Part shown: piece after piece, positions 12,187 to 21,144 of the stretch
Layout: every line of letters begins with the position of its first letter
How positions within the stretch are numbered: position 1 is the stretch's first letter
NCBI RefSeq assembly: GCF_001267925.1
Contig: NZ_CP011409.1
Location: 2,542,001 to 2,606,000, forward strand
Direction of reading: 5' to 3'
Origin: Herbaspirillum hiltneri N3
Lineage (GTDB): Bacteria; Pseudomonadota; Gammaproteobacteria; Burkholderiales; Burkholderiaceae_D
Length of the DNA stretch: 64,000 nucleotides
Notes under the pieces: generated by a model
What the model was told of the DNA's origin: nothing
Database searches by the model: none
What the model saw: only the letters and a program-made list of their open reading frames with translations
Translations under genes and position numbers: made by a program

Positions 12187-14757
12187 TTAGCCTTCCGCCA
12201 CGCGCTTGCCGATATGCGCCAGCGCTTCTTCGATCTGGTCGATCAGGATCAGGCACAGTTCGCCTTCCTTGAGCGAAGCCAGCGCCGTATCGATGGCCAG
12301 GAACTCGCCGTAGACTTCCTTGGTGACGGTCGTGCGGCGTGCGTTGGCCAGGCCCTGCCGCAGCAGCGCCAGCACTTCGCCGTCGGCGCGACCGCGCTGG
12401 CATTGATCCTGATACAGCACGACTTCGTCGAAGGCATCGCCGAGGATTTCGGTTTGCTGGCGGATGTCGATGTCGCGACGATCTCCGGCGCCGCTGATCA
12501 CTACCGAGCGACGCTTGGCGGGAATGCTTTCGATGGCCTTGACCAGCGCATTGATGGCGTCCGGATTGTGGCCGTAGTCGGCGATCACGGTGGCGCCGCG
12601 ATAATCGAACATGTTGAAGCGGCCCGGTGCGGTGCCGACGTCGCTGATGAAGGTGCGCAAGCCTGCGCGCACGATATTCCAGTCAAGACTCAGGGCCCAT
12701 GCTGCGCCGACCGACGCCATGGTGTTCTCCACCTGGAAGCCGATGCCGCCGTTGCGGGTCAACGGAATGTCTTTGAGTGCGAGGCGAACTTCCTGCTCGC
12801 CTTGTGCCGCCACGATGTCGTCGCCATCGCGGAAGACCACACGGTGGCCCTGCGCGCGATGCGTCGCCATGATCGGATGGGTCGGGTCGAGTGCGAAGAA
12901 GATCACTGCACCGGGGCAGGATGGCGCCATGCTCGATACCATCGCGTCGGCGGCATTGAGCACTGCGTAGCCGGTCGATGCGACGTTTTCGACGATCACG
13001 CGCTTGACCACGGCCAGGTCTTCGACCGTGCTGATGTAGCTGAGGCCGAGATGGTCGCCCATGCCGATGTTGGTGACGACGGCAACGTTGCAGCGGTCGA
13101 AACCCAGGCCTTCGCGCAATACGCCGCCACGCGCGGTTTCCAGCACGGCAGCGTCGACGTCGGGATGGAACAGCACGTTGCGGGCGCTGCGCGGACCGCT
13201 GCAGTCGCCGGTGTCGGTGCGCTGATTGTCGATGTAGACGCCGTCGGTATTGGTCATGCCGACGCGCAGGCCCTTTTGCGCCAGCAGGTGCGTGATCAGG
13301 CGCACGGTGGTGGTTTTGCCATTGGTGCCGGCCACTGCGACGACCGGGATGCGGGCATCGTCGCCGTCGGCGAACATGGTCGAGATGATGGCGTCGCCGA
13401 CCGCGCGGCCCTTGCCGTAGGACGGCGAAAGATGCATGCGCAGGCCGGGTGCGGCGTTGACTTCGACAATGCCGCCTTCCTGTTCTTCCAGCGGAGCGTG
13501 TACGGTGTTGCAGACGATGTCGACGCCGCAGATGTCGAGGCCGACCATTTGCGCTGCGGCGACTGCGCGCGCAGCCAGTTCCGGATGGACGTCGTCGGTC
13601 ACGTCGGTGGCGGTGCCGCCGGTGGACAGGTTGGCATTGTTGCGCAGGACGATGCGCGCGCCTTGTGGCGGGATCGACTCGGCGTCGTAATTCTGTTTGG
13701 ACAGCGTGGCCAATGCAATGTCGTCAAAACGGATCTTGGTCAGCGAGGTGGCGTGACCGTCGCCGCGCAGCGGATCGCTGTTGACCGTGTCGACCAGTTG
13801 ACGGATGGTGTGCACGCCGTCGCCGATGACTTGCGGCGGGTCGCGGCGGGCGGCGGCGACCAGGGTCTTGCCGATCACCAGCAGGCGGTAGTCGTGGCCG
13901 GGCAGGTAGCGTTCGACGATGATTTCGTCGCTGATTTTGACTGCGGCGTTGAAGGCGGCGACGATTTGTTCATGGCTGCTGATGTTGACGGCGACGCCTT
14001 TGCCCTGATTGCCGTCACGCGGCTTGATGACCACCGGCGCAGCGATTTCCTGTGCGGCGGCCCAGGCATCCTCGACGGTCTCCACCACGCGCCCGTTCGG
14101 CACCGGCACGCCGGCGGCGTTGAGCAGCATCTTGGTCAGTTCCTTGTCCTGCGCGATCGATTCGGCGATGGCGCTGGTGTTGCTGGTCTCGGCGGCCTGG
14201 ATGCGTTTCTGGCGGCTGCCCCAGCCGAACTGCACCATGCTGCCGTCGGTCAGGCGACGGAACGGGATGCCGCGTTTGACCGCGGCAGCGACGATGGCGC
14301 CGGTGCTGGGGCCGAGACGCACGTCTTCATCCAGTTCACGCAGGCGCGCCAGTGCGTCGGCCAGGTCGAACGGCTTGTCGTCGACGGCGGCGTTGCACAG
14401 CTTCTGCGCCAGTTCGAAGGCGAGGCGGCCGACGGCTTCTTCGCTGTATTCCACGATGACCTGATAGACGCCGGCTTCGACGGTGGGGACGGTGCGGCTG
14501 AAGGTCACCGGGCAACCGGCTTGCGACTGCAGGCCCAGCGCGGCGGCTTGCAACGCGTGCGCCATGGAGACGGCCTTGACTTCACCGGCCGGTTGCAGGA
14601 AGCCGATGTGCGGGAAGCGCGCGCGCAGGCGCACTTCAAATCCCGGCATGCCTTCGATGGCGCGCTCGACCTCGGGGCACGAGACGATGGCTTCGATCGC
14701 AGTGTGCCTGCTCCAGAGGTTAGGGCCGCGCAGTACGCGAATACGTGAAACGTCCAT
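12187..14757 (-). CDS. cphA: Cyanophycin synthetase CphA (full-length copy)
   Basis: An 856-residue ATP-dependent ligase that polymerises Asp and Arg into cyanophycin, a nitrogen reserve polymer. An N-terminal domain (RGPNLWSRHTAIEA) is followed by an ATP-grasp domain (VVIKPRDGNQGKGV at about 243-256, EVNAAPGLRMHL at about 432-443). A Mur-ligase-like domain has P-loop GTNGKTTT at about 478-485 and a complete Mur C-terminal domain (ADYGHNPDAINAL, ISGAGDRRDID). The ATG at 14757 has AGGAAG 8 bases upstream; a TTG one codon earlier is less likely. It follows the shorter paralogue by 100 bp and is probably cotranscribed with it. Confidence 0.94.
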   Translation of the reverse strand: MDVSRIRVLRGPNLWSRHTAIEAIVSCPEVERAIEGMPGFEVRLRARFPHIGFLQPAGEVKAVSMAHALQAAALGLQSQAGCPVTFSRTVPTVEAGVYQVIVEYSEEAVGRLAFELAQKLCNAAVDDKPFDLADALARLRELDEDVRLGPSTGAIVAAAVKRGIPFRRLTDGSMVQFGWGSRQKRIQAAETSNTSAIAESIAQDKELTKMLLNAAGVPVPNGRVVETVEDAWAAAQEIAAPVVIKPRDGNQGKGVAVNISSHEQIVAAFNAAVKISDEIIVERYLPGHDYRLLVIGKTLVAAARRDPPQVIGDGVHTIRQLVDTVNSDPLRGDGHATSLTKIRFDDIALATLSKQNYDAESIPPQGARIVLRNNANLSTGGTATDVTDDVHPELAARAVAAAQMVGLDICGVDIVCNTVHAPLEEQEGGIVEVNAAPGLRMHLSPSYGKGRAVGDAIISTMFADGDDARIPVVAVAGTNGKTTTVRLITHLLAQKGLRVGMTNTDGVYIDNQRTDTGDCSGPRSARNVLFHPDVDAAVLETARGGVLREGLGFDRCNVAVVTNIGMGDHLGLSYISTVEDLAVVKRVIVENVASTGYAVLNAADAMVSSMAPSCPGAVIFFALDPTHPIMATHRAQGHRVVFRDGDDIVAAQGEQEVRLALKDIPLTRNGGIGFQVENTMASVGAAWALSLDWNIVRAGLRTFISDVGTAPGRFNMFDYRGATVIADYGHNPDAINALVKAIESIPAKRRSVVISGAGDRRDIDIRQQTEILGDAFDEVVLYQDQCQRGRADGEVLALLRQGLANARRTTVTKEVYGEFLAIDTALASLKEGELCLILIDQIEEALAHIGKRVAEG

Positions 14758-14857
14758 CAACGAGTCTTCCTGAATGTGTCTGTTTTAAGTTTCTTGACCG
14801 GGACCAGAGCCCGGCCTTGCTTTGGGGTGCTGTGAAATGATCCGCGTCAGATCCGCT

Positions 14858-17056
14858 TCAGGCCGTCTGCGCCTTGCGCTTCTTGCCTTGCTCTTCGGCC
14901 TGTTCGGTGCCGAACAATTCGATGCCCGCGCGGATCAGGTCGGCTGTGATGCCAAGCGCCCAGGTCGCGGCGACTGCGGCCAGCACGTTCTCGATCTGGA
15001 AGCCGACGGCGCCGCCGCCGGTAATCGGGATCGCGGTCACGGTGCTGACGCGGACTTCCTTGTCGCCGGTCGCCTGGATGACGTCGCCGTTGCGCACAAA
15101 GACGCCGCGCTTGCCTTGTTTCAAGTGTTCGGTCATGACCGGCGCCTGACTGTCGACGGCGAAGAAAATCACTTCTCCGTCGCACAGGCCGGCCATGTCG
15201 GCGACCAGCGGATCTTCGGCGTTGAGTACGGCGACGCCGTCCGGCAGCACGACGTCGACCTGGGTGCGCTTGACCTTGGTGGCCAGTTGCTCGGCATTGT
15301 CGATGTCGTACTCGGGCAGGCTGTCGGCCGGATCGATGTTGGTGACCACGCCGACCTGGCAGCGGTCGTAGGCGAGGCCTTCAGAGAGAATCGAAACGCT
15401 GCCGTTTTCAAACACGGCGGCTTCGACGGCGCGGTTGAGCAACACACGGTGTGCGGCGCCCCAATTGGCGCGATTGCCTTTTTCGACCAGGCGCTGGCCG
15501 AGGTAAAGGCCGTCGCCGCAAGCCAAGCCGACATGCTTGCCGCTGAGGTCGATGATGCGCGCGACCAGGCGGGCGATGGTGGTCTTGCCGTGGGTGCCGG
15601 TGATGCCGACGATGGGAATGCGGCCGGTGTCTTCCGGCTTGAACAGGTGTTCGACGATAGCCTGGCCGACCGGACGCGGCGTGCCTTCGGACGGTTTCAG
15701 GTGCATCAGCAAGCCGGGACCGGCATTGACTTCAACGATGGCGCCGCGCTGTTCGTCGAGCGGACGCGAAATGTCTTCGGCCACCAGATCGACGCCGGCG
15801 ATGTCGAGGCCGACCACGCGCGCCGCCAGCGCTGCCGTCGCGGCGACGCTGGGGTGGACCTGATCGGTGACGTCGATGGCAACGTTGCCATTGCGCAGCA
15901 GCAGAACTTTTTTTCCGTTTGGCGGCACCGAGTCCGCAGTCAGGCCCTGGCGTTCCAGTTCGAGACGGGCGGCCGGTTCGCGGTCAAGGATAACCGGGTT
16001 CAGCGGGTGCTCTTCCAGATCGCCGCGGCGCGGGTCCTGATTGACTACGTCAATCAGTTGCGAAATGGTGGACTTGCCGTCGCCGACGACGAAGATCGGT
16101 TCCCCGCGCGCAGCCGCGGCCAGCTTGCCGCCGACGATCAGCAGGCGATGCTCGTTGCCGCGGATGAAGCGCTCGACCAGCACGCTGCTGCCTTCTTCCA
16201 GCGCAGCCTTATAGGCGGTTTCAACTTCGGCTTGCGTGTTCAGATCGATGAAGACGCCGCGGCCGTGGTTGGCGTCGGACGGCTTGACGACCACCGGCAG
16301 GCCGATGTCTTCGGCGGCTTCCCAGGCATCGGCCGGGCTGTCGACGATGCGGCCTTCGGGAATGGCGACGCCGCAGGATTGCAGCAATGTCTTGGTCAGG
16401 TCCTTGTCGCGCGAAATGCTTTCGGCGATGGCGCTGGTCTGGTCGGTTTCTGCGGTCCAGATGCGGCGCTGCTTGCAGCCGTGGCCGAGTTGCACCAGAT
16501 TCCCTTCCGACAGGCGGATCGACGGGATGCGGCGCTCATCGGCGGCGTCCACGATGCAGGCGGTGCTGGGGCCGAGACACAGCGAGTCGACCATGTCGCG
16601 CAGTTTTTCGACGGTCGCCTCGACGTCGAAAGGCTTGTCTTCGATCGCGGCCATGACGAGGTCGCGACCGGCGTAGAGGGCGGCGCGGGTGACTTGTTCG
16701 TGGCGGGCGCGGACGACGACTTTATAGACGCCGCGCACTGAGGTTTCGCGCGCCTTGCCGAAACCGCCGGGCAGACCGGCCAGGTTTTGCAGCTCAAGCG
16801 TGACGTGTTCCATGATGTGGCCGGGCCAGGTGCCTTCTTTCAGGCGCTGCAGGAAACCGCCGCGCTCGCCGTAGCTGCATCGGTGTTCGACCAGCGACGG
16901 CAGCCAGCTGGTCAAGCGTTCATTGAAGCCGGGAATGATATTCGACGGAAAGTCTTCCAGTTCTCCGATGTCGATCCAGACCTCCAGCGCAGGGCGATAG
17001 GTCCAGATATTGGGGCCGTGCAACGGGAGGATACGGAGAAATTCTATATTTTTCAT
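14858..17056 (-). CDS. Cyanophycin synthetase-like protein lacking the Mur C-terminal domain
   Basis: A 732-residue paralogue of the downstream cphA, the arrangement called cphA' in other betaproteobacteria. The N-terminal domain (PLHGPNIWTYRPALEV), ATP-grasp domain (VVVKPSDANHGRGVF, EVNAGPGLLMHL) and Mur central domain with P-loop GTHGKTTIA (about 485) are all intact. The protein then ends at the boundary where the full-length copy enters its Mur C-terminal domain, with the tail GTEQAEEQGKKRKAQTA. Only 97 bp separate it from the next gene, so the missing lobe of about 130 residues is not hidden by a frameshift. It may be an auxiliary subunit or a partial enzyme; its activity cannot be read from sequence. 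Confidence 0.88.
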   Translation of the reverse strand: MKNIEFLRILPLHGPNIWTYRPALEVWIDIGELEDFPSNIIPGFNERLTSWLPSLVEHRCSYGERGGFLQRLKEGTWPGHIMEHVTLELQNLAGLPGGFGKARETSVRGVYKVVVRARHEQVTRAALYAGRDLVMAAIEDKPFDVEATVEKLRDMVDSLCLGPSTACIVDAADERRIPSIRLSEGNLVQLGHGCKQRRIWTAETDQTSAIAESISRDKDLTKTLLQSCGVAIPEGRIVDSPADAWEAAEDIGLPVVVKPSDANHGRGVFIDLNTQAEVETAYKAALEEGSSVLVERFIRGNEHRLLIVGGKLAAAARGEPIFVVGDGKSTISQLIDVVNQDPRRGDLEEHPLNPVILDREPAARLELERQGLTADSVPPNGKKVLLLRNGNVAIDVTDQVHPSVAATAALAARVVGLDIAGVDLVAEDISRPLDEQRGAIVEVNAGPGLLMHLKPSEGTPRPVGQAIVEHLFKPEDTGRIPIVGITGTHGKTTIARLVARIIDLSGKHVGLACGDGLYLGQRLVEKGNRANWGAAHRVLLNRAVEAAVFENGSVSILSEGLAYDRCQVGVVTNIDPADSLPEYDIDNAEQLATKVKRTQVDVVLPDGVAVLNAEDPLVADMAGLCDGEVIFFAVDSQAPVMTEHLKQGKRGVFVRNGDVIQATGDKEVRVSTVTAIPITGGGAVGFQIENVLAAVAATWALGITADLIRAGIELFGTEQAEEQGKKRKAQTA

Positions 17057-17248
17057 GAGTAAGCAGTTGTGCCGCTAAGCGTTGTGCGTTCTGTCGATCC
17101 AAGCATGAATAACGCATTAAGCGCCGATTGGTTTACTTCACATCAACAAAATGCGAGCGCTACCATCGGCCTGCGAATGTTTTTGCAGGATTTTCTTGTT
17201 CTTCGTCCCATATTTGTCCCAGCCCCTTCCCATAAGTTGCCGGAATAC

Positions 17249-17268
17249 ACAATATGTAACGATATTGT
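17249..17268. promoter_or_regulatory. Operator-like inverted repeat
   Basis: ACAATAT, 6 bp, ATATTGT: perfect 7-bp arms spanning 20 bp, the size expected for a dimeric regulator. It lies about 190 bp from the leftward gene and 210 bp from the rightward gene. The regulator is unknown. Confidence 0.45.
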
Positions 17269-17286
17269 CTCAGACTGTTTGCCGTC

Positions 17287-17296
17287 TTGCATGCAA
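17287..17296. promoter_or_regulatory. Perfect 10-bp palindrome TTGCATGCAA
   Basis: It lies 18 bp from the larger inverted repeat in the same divergent region. It may be a second protein site or chance. Confidence 0.3.
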
Positions 17297-17368
17297 AAAG
17301 ATCAGGGAATCGTCAGGATTTGCCGTCAAACCGGCGCTTGTTTGTCATCGCAAGGGGAGGGCTGCGCG

Positions 17369-17399
17369 TTGTCGGTGTGGCAAACCCTTGCGATATAAT
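17369..17399 (+). promoter_or_regulatory. Putative promoter of the ABC transporter-DUF1854 operon
   Basis: A perfect TATAAT lies at 17394-17399. The best -35, TTGTCG at 17369, is 19 bp away, longer than optimal. The leader to the chosen start would be about 75 nt. Confidence 0.5.
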
Positions 17400-17479
17400 A
17401 TGCGCGGCATAGATTGTCGGCAAAAAGTTGCCAGCAAAACCATTCCTCACTGTCCGCACAGGACAAACATGCCGTTCAG

Positions 17480-19753
17480 ATGAATAGAGAATCCCTCATC
17501 CCAAGCTCCTCCAATTTGCCCGCGCCGTGGCGCGCGGAAGCGCAAGCCCAGCTGGCGCCCGACGAAAAGATCGTTACCTGGCTCGAACTCGATTTAGACA
17601 CCGCGCTGAAATTCAGCAGCGGGCTGATCGTCGCGACCGACCGCCGCTTGCTCGCCAAAAACAGCGAGAACCAGGGCTGGAGCACCTGGGAATACCGTGC
17701 CGGCCTGGCATTGAAGCACCATGACCACGCCGGTGTCGGCAGCCTGGAGTTGCAGGATGGGCAATCGCGGCTGGCTTTCTGGCGTTACACGCTGGCGCAA
17801 AATCCGCAGGCGCTGCGCCTGATCAACCAGTTCGACCAGCAGCGTGACGCCCAGGCGTCCGGCCAGGCGGCGGTGGAAGAAGCACTCGACGTGTGTCCGC
17901 AGTGTAAGGCGCCGATCCCGCAGGGCCAGGAAGCCTGCGCCATCTGTCCGGAAGCCAAGGAGGCACCGCCATCGACCTGGGCGCTGTTCCGCCTGACGCG
18001 CTTCGCCAAACCTTACAAGGGTTCCTTGCTGCTGGGTTTCCTGCTGACGCTGGCATCGACCGCTGCCACGCTGGTGCCGCCGTACATGACGATGCCGTTG
18101 ATGGACAACGTGCTGATTCCGTTCCAGAACGGTGCGCCGCTGGATTCTCGTCTGGCCGGCCTGTACCTGAGCGGTTTGCTGGGTTCGGCCATGGTGGCCT
18201 GGATACTCGGCTGGGCCCGCACCTACATCCTCGCGCTGGTGAGCGAGCGCATCGGCGCCGACCTGCGCACATCGACCTATGAACATCTGCTGCGGCTGTC
18301 GCAGGAATACTTCGGCGGCAAGCGCACCGGCGATCTGATGGCGCGCATCGGTTCGGAGACCGACCGCATCTGCGTGTTCCTGTCGCTGCATTTGCTGGAT
18401 TTCATCATCGACGTCTTGATGATCATCATGACGGCCGTGATCCTGATTTCGATCAATCCGTGGCTGGCGCTGGTGACTTTGCTGCCGTTGCCGTTCATCG
18501 CCTGGATGATCCACGTGGTGCGCGATCGCCTGCGCCATGGCTTTGAAAAGATTGACCGCATCTGGTCGGAAGTGACCAACGTGCTGGCCGATACCATCCC
18601 CGGCATCCGCGTGGTCAAGGCCTTCGCCCAGGAAAAGCGTGAAGCGGCCCGCTTCAAGGAAGCCAATCGCCATAACCTGGTGGTCAACGATCGCGTCAAC
18701 AAGATCTGGTCGCTGTTCACGCCGACCGTGACCATGCTGACCGAAATCGGCCTGCTGGTGGTATGGGTCTTCGGCATCTGGCAGGTGTCGCACAACCAGA
18801 TCACGGTCGGTGTGCTGACGGCGTTCCTGGCCTACATCAGCCGTTTCTACACGCGCCTGGATTCAATGAGCCGCATCGTGTCGGTGACGCAAAAGGCCGC
18901 CGCCGGCGCCAAGCGGATCTTCGACATCCTCGACCACGTGTCGAGCGTGCCGGAGCCGGCCAATCCGGTGCACATCGAAAAAGTGAAGGGCGCCATCGAG
19001 CTGCGCAATGTCGGTTTCCGCTACGGCAATCGCTCGGTCATGCGCGGCGTCGATCTGTCGATCGCACCGGGCGAAATGATCGGCCTGGTCGGCCACAGCG
19101 GTTCCGGCAAGAGCACCATGGTCAATCTGATCTGCCGTTTCTACGACGTCTCGGAAGGTTCGATCCGCATTGACGGCGTTGATATCCGTTCGCTGCCGAT
19201 CTCCGAATATCGGCGCAACATCGGCCTGGTCTTGCAGGAACCCTTCCTTTTCTTCGGCACGATTGCCGAGAACATCGCTTACGGCAAGCCCGAGGCCACG
19301 CGCGCCGAGATTATCGCCGCGGCCCGTGCCGCGCATGCGCATGAATTCATCCTGCGTCTGCCGCAAGGCTACGATTCGCTGGTGGGCGAGCGCGGACAGG
19401 CGCTGTCGGGCGGCGAGCGCCAGCGTATTTCGATTGCGCGCGCGCTGCTGATCGATCCGCGTTTCCTGATCCTCGACGAAGCGACGTCCTCGGTCGACAC
19501 GACTACCGAAAAGGAAATCCAGAAGGCGCTCGACAATCTTGTGCAAGGCCGCACTACCATTGCGATTGCCCATCGTCTGTCGACCTTGCGCAAAGCCGAT
19601 CGTCTTGTCGTTCTTGACCGGGGCCAGGTGGTCGAAGTCGGTCCGCACGAAGAATTGATGGCCAAGCAGGGCGCCTACTACCGCCTGTATCAGGCGCAGG
19701 CGCGTAATCCCGAAGCCGAGGTGTCGGGCAGCGAAGAGAAGGATGACGAATGA
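17480..19753 (+). CDS. Cyanophycin-associated ABC transporter with N-terminal zinc ribbon
   Basis: A 757-residue fused half-transporter. Residues 1-130 form a soluble domain I do not recognise. A zinc-ribbon-like CPQC/CAIC pair follows (Cys139, 142, 153, 156), then a type 1 exporter membrane domain with six helices (about 180-470) and an ATPase domain. The ATPase has Walker A GHSGSGKST (about 537), signature LSGGERQR (about 642) and Walker B FLILDEAT (about 662). The ATG at 17480 is chosen because residues upstream of it look non-coding, although its Shine-Dalgarno is weak. Its ATGA overlap with a DUF1854 gene and its divergence from two cyanophycin synthetase genes tie it to cyanophycin metabolism by context. 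The substrate is unknown. Confidence 0.9.
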   Translation: MNRESLIPSSSNLPAPWRAEAQAQLAPDEKIVTWLELDLDTALKFSSGLIVATDRRLLAKNSENQGWSTWEYRAGLALKHHDHAGVGSLELQDGQSRLAFWRYTLAQNPQALRLINQFDQQRDAQASGQAAVEEALDVCPQCKAPIPQGQEACAICPEAKEAPPSTWALFRLTRFAKPYKGSLLLGFLLTLASTAATLVPPYMTMPLMDNVLIPFQNGAPLDSRLAGLYLSGLLGSAMVAWILGWARTYILALVSERIGADLRTSTYEHLLRLSQEYFGGKRTGDLMARIGSETDRICVFLSLHLLDFIIDVLMIIMTAVILISINPWLALVTLLPLPFIAWMIHVVRDRLRHGFEKIDRIWSEVTNVLADTIPGIRVVKAFAQEKREAARFKEANRHNLVVNDRVNKIWSLFTPTVTMLTEIGLLVVWVFGIWQVSHNQITVGVLTAFLAYISRFYTRLDSMSRIVSVTQKAAAGAKRIFDILDHVSSVPEPANPVHIEKVKGAIELRNVGFRYGNRSVMRGVDLSIAPGEMIGLVGHSGSGKSTMVNLICRFYDVSEGSIRIDGVDIRSLPISEYRRNIGLVLQEPFLFFGTIAENIAYGKPEATRAEIIAAARAAHAHEFILRLPQGYDSLVGERGQALSGGERQRISIARALLIDPRFLILDEATSSVDTTTEKEIQKALDNLVQGRTTIAIAHRLSTLRKADRLVVLDRGQVVEVGPHEELMAKQGAYYRLYQAQARNPEAEVSGSEEKDDE

Positions 19754-20241
19754 TGACCACGCACAACGGCGCCGCCGCCCACAATTTCACCCTGCGCCGC
19801 AACAGTTTCGGCCGCCTGGTCTTCGTCGACGCGGAAGGCGTCGCGCATGAAGGCGCGATTCCCGTGCGTGCTTTTCCGATCGGTGCGCCTGATGAAGGCA
19901 TCGCCCTGGTCAGCGCGGAGGGGCATGAACTGGCCTGGATCGACCAATGGTCGGACATCTCCGTGGAACTTCGCAGCATCATCGAAGAAGAACTGGCCGC
20001 GCGCGAATTCATGCCGCAGATCAGCCGCATCGTCGGCGTCTCCAGCTTCGCCACGCCAAGCATCTGGGAAGTGGAAACCAATCGGGGCAATACCTCGTTC
20101 ACGCTCAAGGGCGAAGAAGATATCCGCCGTCTGCCCAACTCGGCATTGCTGATCGCCGACAGCCACGGCATCCAGTTCCTGATCCGGGATACCAAGGCAC
20201 TGGACAAGCACGGGCGCAAGATTCTGGATCGCTTCCTGTAA
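19750..20241 (+). CDS. DUF1854 family protein, cyanophycin-associated
   Basis: A 163-residue soluble protein of the DUF1854 family, with no signal peptide or membrane segment. Its ATG overlaps the transporter stop (ATGA), so the two are probably translated together. FMPQISRIVGVSSFATPSIWEVETNRG and the following LKGEEDIRRLP belong to the most conserved-looking part. The family's biochemical role is not known to me. Its fixed pairing with the transporter beside cphA suggests an accessory or regulatory subunit for it. A strong terminator follows. Confidence 0.85.
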   Translation: MMTTHNGAAAHNFTLRRNSFGRLVFVDAEGVAHEGAIPVRAFPIGAPDEGIALVSAEGHELAWIDQWSDISVELRSIIEEELAAREFMPQISRIVGVSSFATPSIWEVETNRGNTSFTLKGEEDIRRLPNSALLIADSHGIQFLIRDTKALDKHGRKILDRFL

Positions 20242-20255
20242 ATCCGGCACGCAAC

Positions 20256-20295
20256 AAAAAACGGCTGCTTCCGTATCGGTTGCAGCCGTTTTTTT
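20256..20295. terminator. Terminator after DUF1854 gene
   Basis: A 13-bp stem pairs 20256-20268 (A6CGGCTGC) with 20282-20294, loop 13 nt, ending in seven Ts. The A-run on the other side means it can also serve the converging pseudouridine synthase gene. Confidence 0.9.
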
Positions 20296-20310
20296 ATGTG
20301 CGCGTGTTCG

Positions 20311-21057
20311 TCAGAATTGCTCGTCAGGACGCAGGTAACGCCATTCCCCCGTAGGCAAATCGCCGAGCTTGACGCCGCCGATGCGCACGCGCTTGAGGCC
20401 GACGACTTTCAGGCCGACCAGCTCGCACATGCGGCGGATCTGACGCTTCTTGCCTTCATTGAGGATGAAGCTGAGCTGATCGTCGTTTTGCCAGCGCACC
20501 TTTGCCGGTTTGAGCGCCTTGCCGTCCAGCGACAGGCCGTGATTGAGGCGTTTGAGGTCGCTGTCGGGCAGCTTGCCCGGCTTGGTGTATTGCACGCGCA
20601 CCAGGTATTCCTTGTCGACGCTGCTGTCTTCGCCGATCAGTTGCTTGGCGATGCGACCGTCCTGCGTCAGCACCAGCAAGCCGACCGAGTCGATGTCCAG
20701 GCGACCGGCCGGCACCAGGCTGCGCAACTGCGTCGGATGGAATTGCGTGTCGACGTGGTCTTCCTTCCAGCGCGTGGCGGACTCCACCAGGGCTACCGCA
20801 GGTTTGTATCCGTCTTCGGCCTGGCCGCTGACGAAGCCCATCGGCTTGTTGATCAGGATGGTGACGCGCTTGGATTGTTCCGCAGCAGCCTGGCGCTCGA
20901 CGCTCACGCGCTGGTGCGGCAACACTTTGCTGCCGAGCACCGAGACCACCTGTCCGTCGACGCGGACCCAGCCTTTTTCTATCCATTCGTCGGCCTCCCG
21001 GCGCGAACAGAGGCCGAGTTCGGACATGCGTTTGGACAGGCGTACGGGTTCAGTCAT
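20311..21057 (-). CDS. RsuA/RluB/E/F-family rRNA pseudouridine synthase, RluF-like
   Basis: A 248-residue enzyme that converts uridine to pseudouridine in rRNA. It has an N-terminal S4 RNA-binding domain (RLSKRMSELGLCSRREADEWIEKG). The catalytic motif is GRLDIDSVGLLVLT, with Asp121 as the expected nucleophile. The C-terminal part (GKKRQIRRMCELVGLKVVGLKRVRI, then LPTGEWRYL) most resembles RluF, which modifies 23S rRNA in E. coli. Exact target assignment is inference. It is separated from glnD by an A/G-rich low-complexity spacer. Confidence 0.88.
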   Translation of the reverse strand: MTEPVRLSKRMSELGLCSRREADEWIEKGWVRVDGQVVSVLGSKVLPHQRVSVERQAAAEQSKRVTILINKPMGFVSGQAEDGYKPAVALVESATRWKEDHVDTQFHPTQLRSLVPAGRLDIDSVGLLVLTQDGRIAKQLIGEDSSVDKEYLVRVQYTKPGKLPDSDLKRLNHGLSLDGKALKPAKVRWQNDDQLSFILNEGKKRQIRRMCELVGLKVVGLKRVRIGGVKLGDLPTGEWRYLRPDEQF

Positions 21058-21093
21058 GATGGATAAGCAGGGTAAAAATCTGGTTAAGTAAAA

Positions 21094-21126
21094 GTAGAAA
21101 AAAAGCAGAAAAAAGCAGGAAAAAAA
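21094..21126. repeat. Three imperfect copies of G(C/T)AG(G)A6-7
   Basis: Tandem 10-12-bp units at 21094-21104, 21105-21114 and 21115-21126 lie between glnD and the pseudouridine synthase gene. On the minus strand they are T-rich tracts just after the glnD stop, so they may help end glnD transcription. Confidence 0.55.
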
Positions 21127-21144
21127 GCGCGCAAGGTCACAATG

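Larger units (their letters stand above)
17057..17479. other. Divergent regulatory region, cyanophycin genes / ABC transporter
   Basis: 423 bp with no convincing gene; the short frames here lack coding signs. It holds a promoter reading right (17369-17399) and two dyads (17249-17268 and 17287-17296). I could not identify a convincing promoter for the leftward cphA pair. Confidence 0.6.

Noticed and set aside
12214..14748. Very long open frame on the plus strand opposite cphA
   Set aside because: It is the antisense shadow of a GC-rich gene; its protein is Asp/Val/Gly-rich without any family motif. Similar shadows lie opposite glnD, smc, ppsA and the OsmC-YcaO gene.
17378..17391. Sigma54-like TGGCA and TTGC pair before the ABC transporter gene
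   Set aside because: The GG and GC elements are 9 bp apart rather than the strict 10, and a perfect sigma70 -10 overlaps the site.
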